DNA of 64,000 nucleotides, from the NCBI GenBank assembly GCA_012295275.1, contig CM022673.1, positions 26,189,261 to 26,253,260 of the forward strand, in the 5' to 3' direction. This document shows, piece after piece, positions 60,777 to 64,000 of this stretch. Each line of letters opens with the position of its first letter. The first letter of the stretch is position 1. Made by a program: the position numbers and the translations under genes. This stretch comes from Chrysomallon squamiferum. Taxonomy: Eukaryota; Mollusca; Gastropoda; Neomphalida; Peltospiridae. The notes under the pieces are model-generated. The model saw only the letters and a list, made by a program, of their open reading frames with translations, was not told the DNA's origin and searched no databases.

Positions 60777-61880
60777 CACACACCCGACGAAATTCTGCAT
60801 TCGCGACTGTGTGCAGATAAACTGAAATTCTTATTTAGGTAATTAGTAGTTCTTTGCGGTAAAATACATTAAATGTAAAACCACCTTTCAGTTCCGATTT
60901 ATCTTTTCATGATGAGAAATTGTATACCGCGGACTATAAAATGTTTACGAAAAAGCTTTTTAATTTTCAGTTTTTTTTTTTTTTTGGGGGTTTCAGATAA
61001 GATAAATATAATTTAGGAATTGATGATGGTATTCTGTGTGTAATTGTATACCTACCACCTGAGATCTCGTTGTATTGGTAACACGATGCTTTTAATCAAA
61101 CTGAAATTGAACTTTTAATTGTGTTAGCTGTATGCGTAGTTATTTATTTGACTGGTGATTTTTATAGCCGCGTTTCAAACGATGACAGTACATATTTAAT
61201 ACCACGGATGATAAAAGTACCGAACTGCGTACCAACACAAACAAATTAGAACTACTTATATTTATCTTAAAAGAAAATATTTTGGCACAAAAAAAGAAAG
61301 AAAAAATGTGGAAATATACTTCGTTATTTACAAAAAGTATTTTAAAATCTTATCGGTGAAGGTTCATTAGTAAAATTATGATGGATTATTTAACTGAGTC
61401 TATAAAGTCTCGTTTGACTTTTTTGTACCAGAATTTTTTAGATTATTGATAATTATCTGTTACAGTAAAAGTCTAAATAGAATATAAGCAGTATTAATAG
61501 TAAACCAAACAGTAGTTAAATATATGATTTCTGAGGTAATATTGATATTAATACCGTTCTACATTATCAGTTAAGTAATAATGAATTCGGTTCATTAGTA
61601 CGATGTTACATTTATTAAGAATTAATTGATAAACTCAGTAACAGTTGAAAATTGTAAAACACAATACAAACGATTGTAGCCCTACAAAATCTTTGGTTCT
61701 GCTTTTTCTGCTTTGGAACCTATAGAATTAAAAAAACAACAAACAAACAAAACAAAAAACAGCAACAACAAAACAAACAATATATCGAAAAGGTTAAGAC
61801 AGACTAACCCATAGGATTACTATAAAATACTAAATTCGAATATGAGTAGACATAGACACGATAGCATAGTATTGCTGTAG
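59430..61880. other. No gene recognised
   Basis: Includes poly-A plus (CAA)n at 59,700-59,745, a slightly GC-richer stretch at 59,820-60,060 with a 67-codon open frame of no recognisable family, an A/G-rich segment at 60,080-60,330, and (CA)n at 60,722-60,784. Confidence 0.55.
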
Positions 61881-61884
61881 CGTC

Positions 61885-62960
61885 AGTCAATTCTAATATT
61901 TTAAACAACTAAATTCTAATACTGATGATGATAAACAATGTAAAACTGATATTATTATATCTAACATGGATTCTACAAATGATGAACTTAATAAATCGAG
62001 TGAAAGTGAAGACGTAAAACTATGAAGAGTAACAAAATTGTTTTGGAACTGACGATTATTAATGAATATCTAACTTCAACATGAGATTTACAATTGTCCC
62101 AAGTTCTGTTAAATTATTTGATATTGTATTTAATATTCTAATAACTCATGCAGTTGAATTACTGAAGAAAAAAAAAATCAATCTGGTTTTCGACAAGGTT
62201 ACTCTATAATTGACGACATTTTGTAATACATACATTATTCCAATCATGTGCTTCCATCGATTTTGAACGAGCGTTTGATTCTCATCTGCGTTTATGCACA
62301 AAATATAAAGTTATGATATTAATGGGAAATGTTTCAGAGTAATATTTAATATGCATGACGGCATAAAATCTACGATTGTTCATAAATGGCAGAAAACGAT
62401 AATATTTTCCTTGCAACCCTGGAGTAAAGCAAGGAGAATATTTGTCATCTTTTTTTTATTTTCGTTTTACTTAAATGATTTAGTAAAGATTTTAGCTGCA
62501 GAAACTGTTAGTAAATGAGAAGTGCTTGTGAAACAAATTAATATATATTTTTTAGTTATTTATATTGTTACGTAGTGACACTGTTGTACTATTAGCTAAA
62601 ACGGCAAGTCGATATATAAAAATGGTTACACATGGAAGCTGAAAGTTAATGCAGCAATGACAAAAATTATGACTTTTTTTTAATGATTATTCAAGAGGTA
62701 ATTTCAGATCAAAAGCAAGTAAATTTATACATAATCATAAGGAAACAGAAACTGAGGTTAAATACGTTGGGCATGTTTTAATTAAGTTCGGATCTTTGTC
62801 TCATTGAAGTTAATCCAAATTCTCTGATTTATTATACATGCAATAACCCTATGACAAATGTAATAATAATTCTGTGTTTACCGTTTATAAAACACATGCC
62901 ACATAAATGTGGTTTGCGGTTTTTATACATGTCTATCCATGTGTATGTCTTGAACTTATT
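61885..62960 (+). mobile_element. Decayed non-LTR retrotransposon reverse transcriptase (LINE fossil)
   Basis: Broken frames in the right order carry reverse-transcriptase landmarks: a linker with NEYL-like sequence, VKLFDIVFNIL, QSGFRQGYSIIDDI (compare Q.GFR...ST.D.I), SIDFERAFDS (compare IDF.KAFD), GVKQGEYLSS (compare GVRQGE.LSP), YLNDLVKIL, a damaged YADD region followed by DTVVLLAKT, WKLKVNAAMTKIM (compare W.LKVN..KTK) and EVKYVGHVL (compare YKYLG). Many stops and indels; no intact frame, and no endonuclease domain or tail was recognised. Typical of animal jockey/CR1/L2-like LINEs; the exact clade is not determined. Confidence 0.82.
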
Positions 62961-63406
62961 TTATGCTGTTTAAAGATTTGTATGTGATCAATTCTCACAA
63001 AAATAGAATAGTAACAAAACTAACAACGTCTATTTTTCTTAATTATAGATGATTAAGGTTTTACATGAATTTAAATTAGAATATTAACTTAAAATTGTCA
63101 ACCAAAATCCTTGAACAAAACGTAAAGTCAAACGACCTATAGAAAATGATAAATGGTTTAATATTGAGTGACTAGAACAGAGTATGTCAATTGCATAATT
63201 CCGAGTAGTTCCACTATATTTTTAATTATACGTTTTTATCTGTATAAGGAAATGAATAGAGGTCATGTTATTATATATGCAGGCGGGCGGATGTGTTATG
63301 AAACTAATGAAGTTTAAGTATCAGGGCCCCTAATTCATATTGCTTCAAAATTTCAATACAAATGAGACACCTGGTTAAATTAAAATAATAATAATAATAA
63401 TAATAA

Positions 63407-63437
<31 letters not shown>

Positions 63438-64000
63438 AAGAAGAAGAAGAAGAAGAAGAAGAAGAAGAAGAAGAAGAAGAAGAAGAAGAAATAATAGAAA
63501 TAAAAATAAGGTGATTATGGAACAAGAATTAAAGAAGAAAACAGATTTTATCCACACATCGTTTCTGCTGGCGAATTCCTTCCATAACAGTTCAAGCTTC
63601 AAGACCCCCCAAAAATGTAGGTCCACCGAGAGACCAAGAGCTATAACCTTTCAACATTTATCTTCTCCAACTAAAAATCGTTTTGTATAAATTCTCCCGA
63701 TTCATACAAACTGACACTGAGAGTCTATCTTCCATTTTAAATAACAGTTAATATGTCTTGCGCAGACAACATAAAACTTAAAGTAAGTTTAAATTTTATT
63801 GTGTTCTCTGGAGTCTTTAGAGAAAAAAAAATCTTCTTATAGCTTGTCTTAACACTTGGAATGTCAGAAAAGTTCTCTTCTTTAGCTGCTTCTGTTCAAG
63901 TTTCCGTCAGTTTTGATCTCTGAAAAAGTCAGTTTTGGCAATACATAATTATGAAATGGTTTATAATGTTAAAAAAAAAAAAAAAGAGAGAGAGAGAGAA
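62961..64000. other. Window end: no gene recognised, long (AAG)n array
   Basis: (AAT)n then (AAG)n at about 63,384-63,495, C-runs near 63,605 and a (GA)n start at the very end. May include further decayed 3' sequence of the LINE up to about 63,300. Confidence 0.55.
63384..63495. repeat. (AAT)n-(AAG)n trinucleotide array
   Basis: About 26 bp of AAT followed by about 80 bp of uninterrupted AAG. GAA/TTC tracts of this length can form triplex DNA. Poly-Ser/Leu shadow frames on the minus strand. Confidence 0.95.

Overview
This window looks like nuclear DNA of an animal, most likely a mollusc (possibly a gastropod). It is very AT-rich and packed with microsatellites. Genes are split into short exons by introns of roughly 0.1-10 kb with GT-AG borders. 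The gene set is metazoan: an integrin alpha chain, BLOC1S1, PYM1 and an apple plus C-type-lectin gene. The phylum assignment is inference from gene style and repeat content; nothing in the sequence is diagnostic.

Layout. (1) 4,037-31,096, minus strand: an integrin alpha-chain gene of the laminin-binding type (alpha3/alpha6/alpha7, insect PS1). Twenty-five coding exons were rebuilt by eye and join in phase into 1,050 residues, running from signal peptide to beta-propeller, thigh/calf region, furin site, transmembrane helix, GFFKR tail and stop. One exon expected near 12.7 kb is present only as a broken fragment inside a satellite-like repeat. Intron 1 is about 10 kb and holds a large inverted repeat. 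(2) 32,054-34,085, plus strand: BLOC1S1 (five coding exons, 120 residues), head-to-head with the integrin across about 960 bp. (3) 36,069-37,493, minus strand: PYM1 (three exons, 205 residues), tail-to-tail with BLOC1S1. (4) 42,228-45,073, plus strand: a secreted apple/PAN plus C-type-lectin gene with intact splice phases but two single-base frame breaks, so probably a pseudogene or mis-sequenced. (5) 45-57 kb: gene-poor, with long (GA)n arrays, a tRNA-derived SINE head, a Tc1/mariner transposase fossil and an almost perfect 104-bp hairpin. (6) 57,263-57,374, plus strand: the first coding exon of an unrecognised gene downstream of a GC-rich patch; its later exons were not found. (7) 58-64 kb: a 48-bp tandem array and a decayed non-LTR retrotransposon reverse transcriptase.

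The genes do not form one pathway. Integrin alpha acts in cell-matrix adhesion, BLOC1S1 in lysosome-related organelle and lysosome positioning, PYM1 in recycling the exon-junction complex, and the lectin would be secreted. No new multi-gene system was found. The most unusual items are the exon broken inside a repeat, a GC-AG intron, a splice acceptor made by a tetranucleotide repeat, large hairpin-forming inverted repeats and the doubly frameshifted lectin gene.
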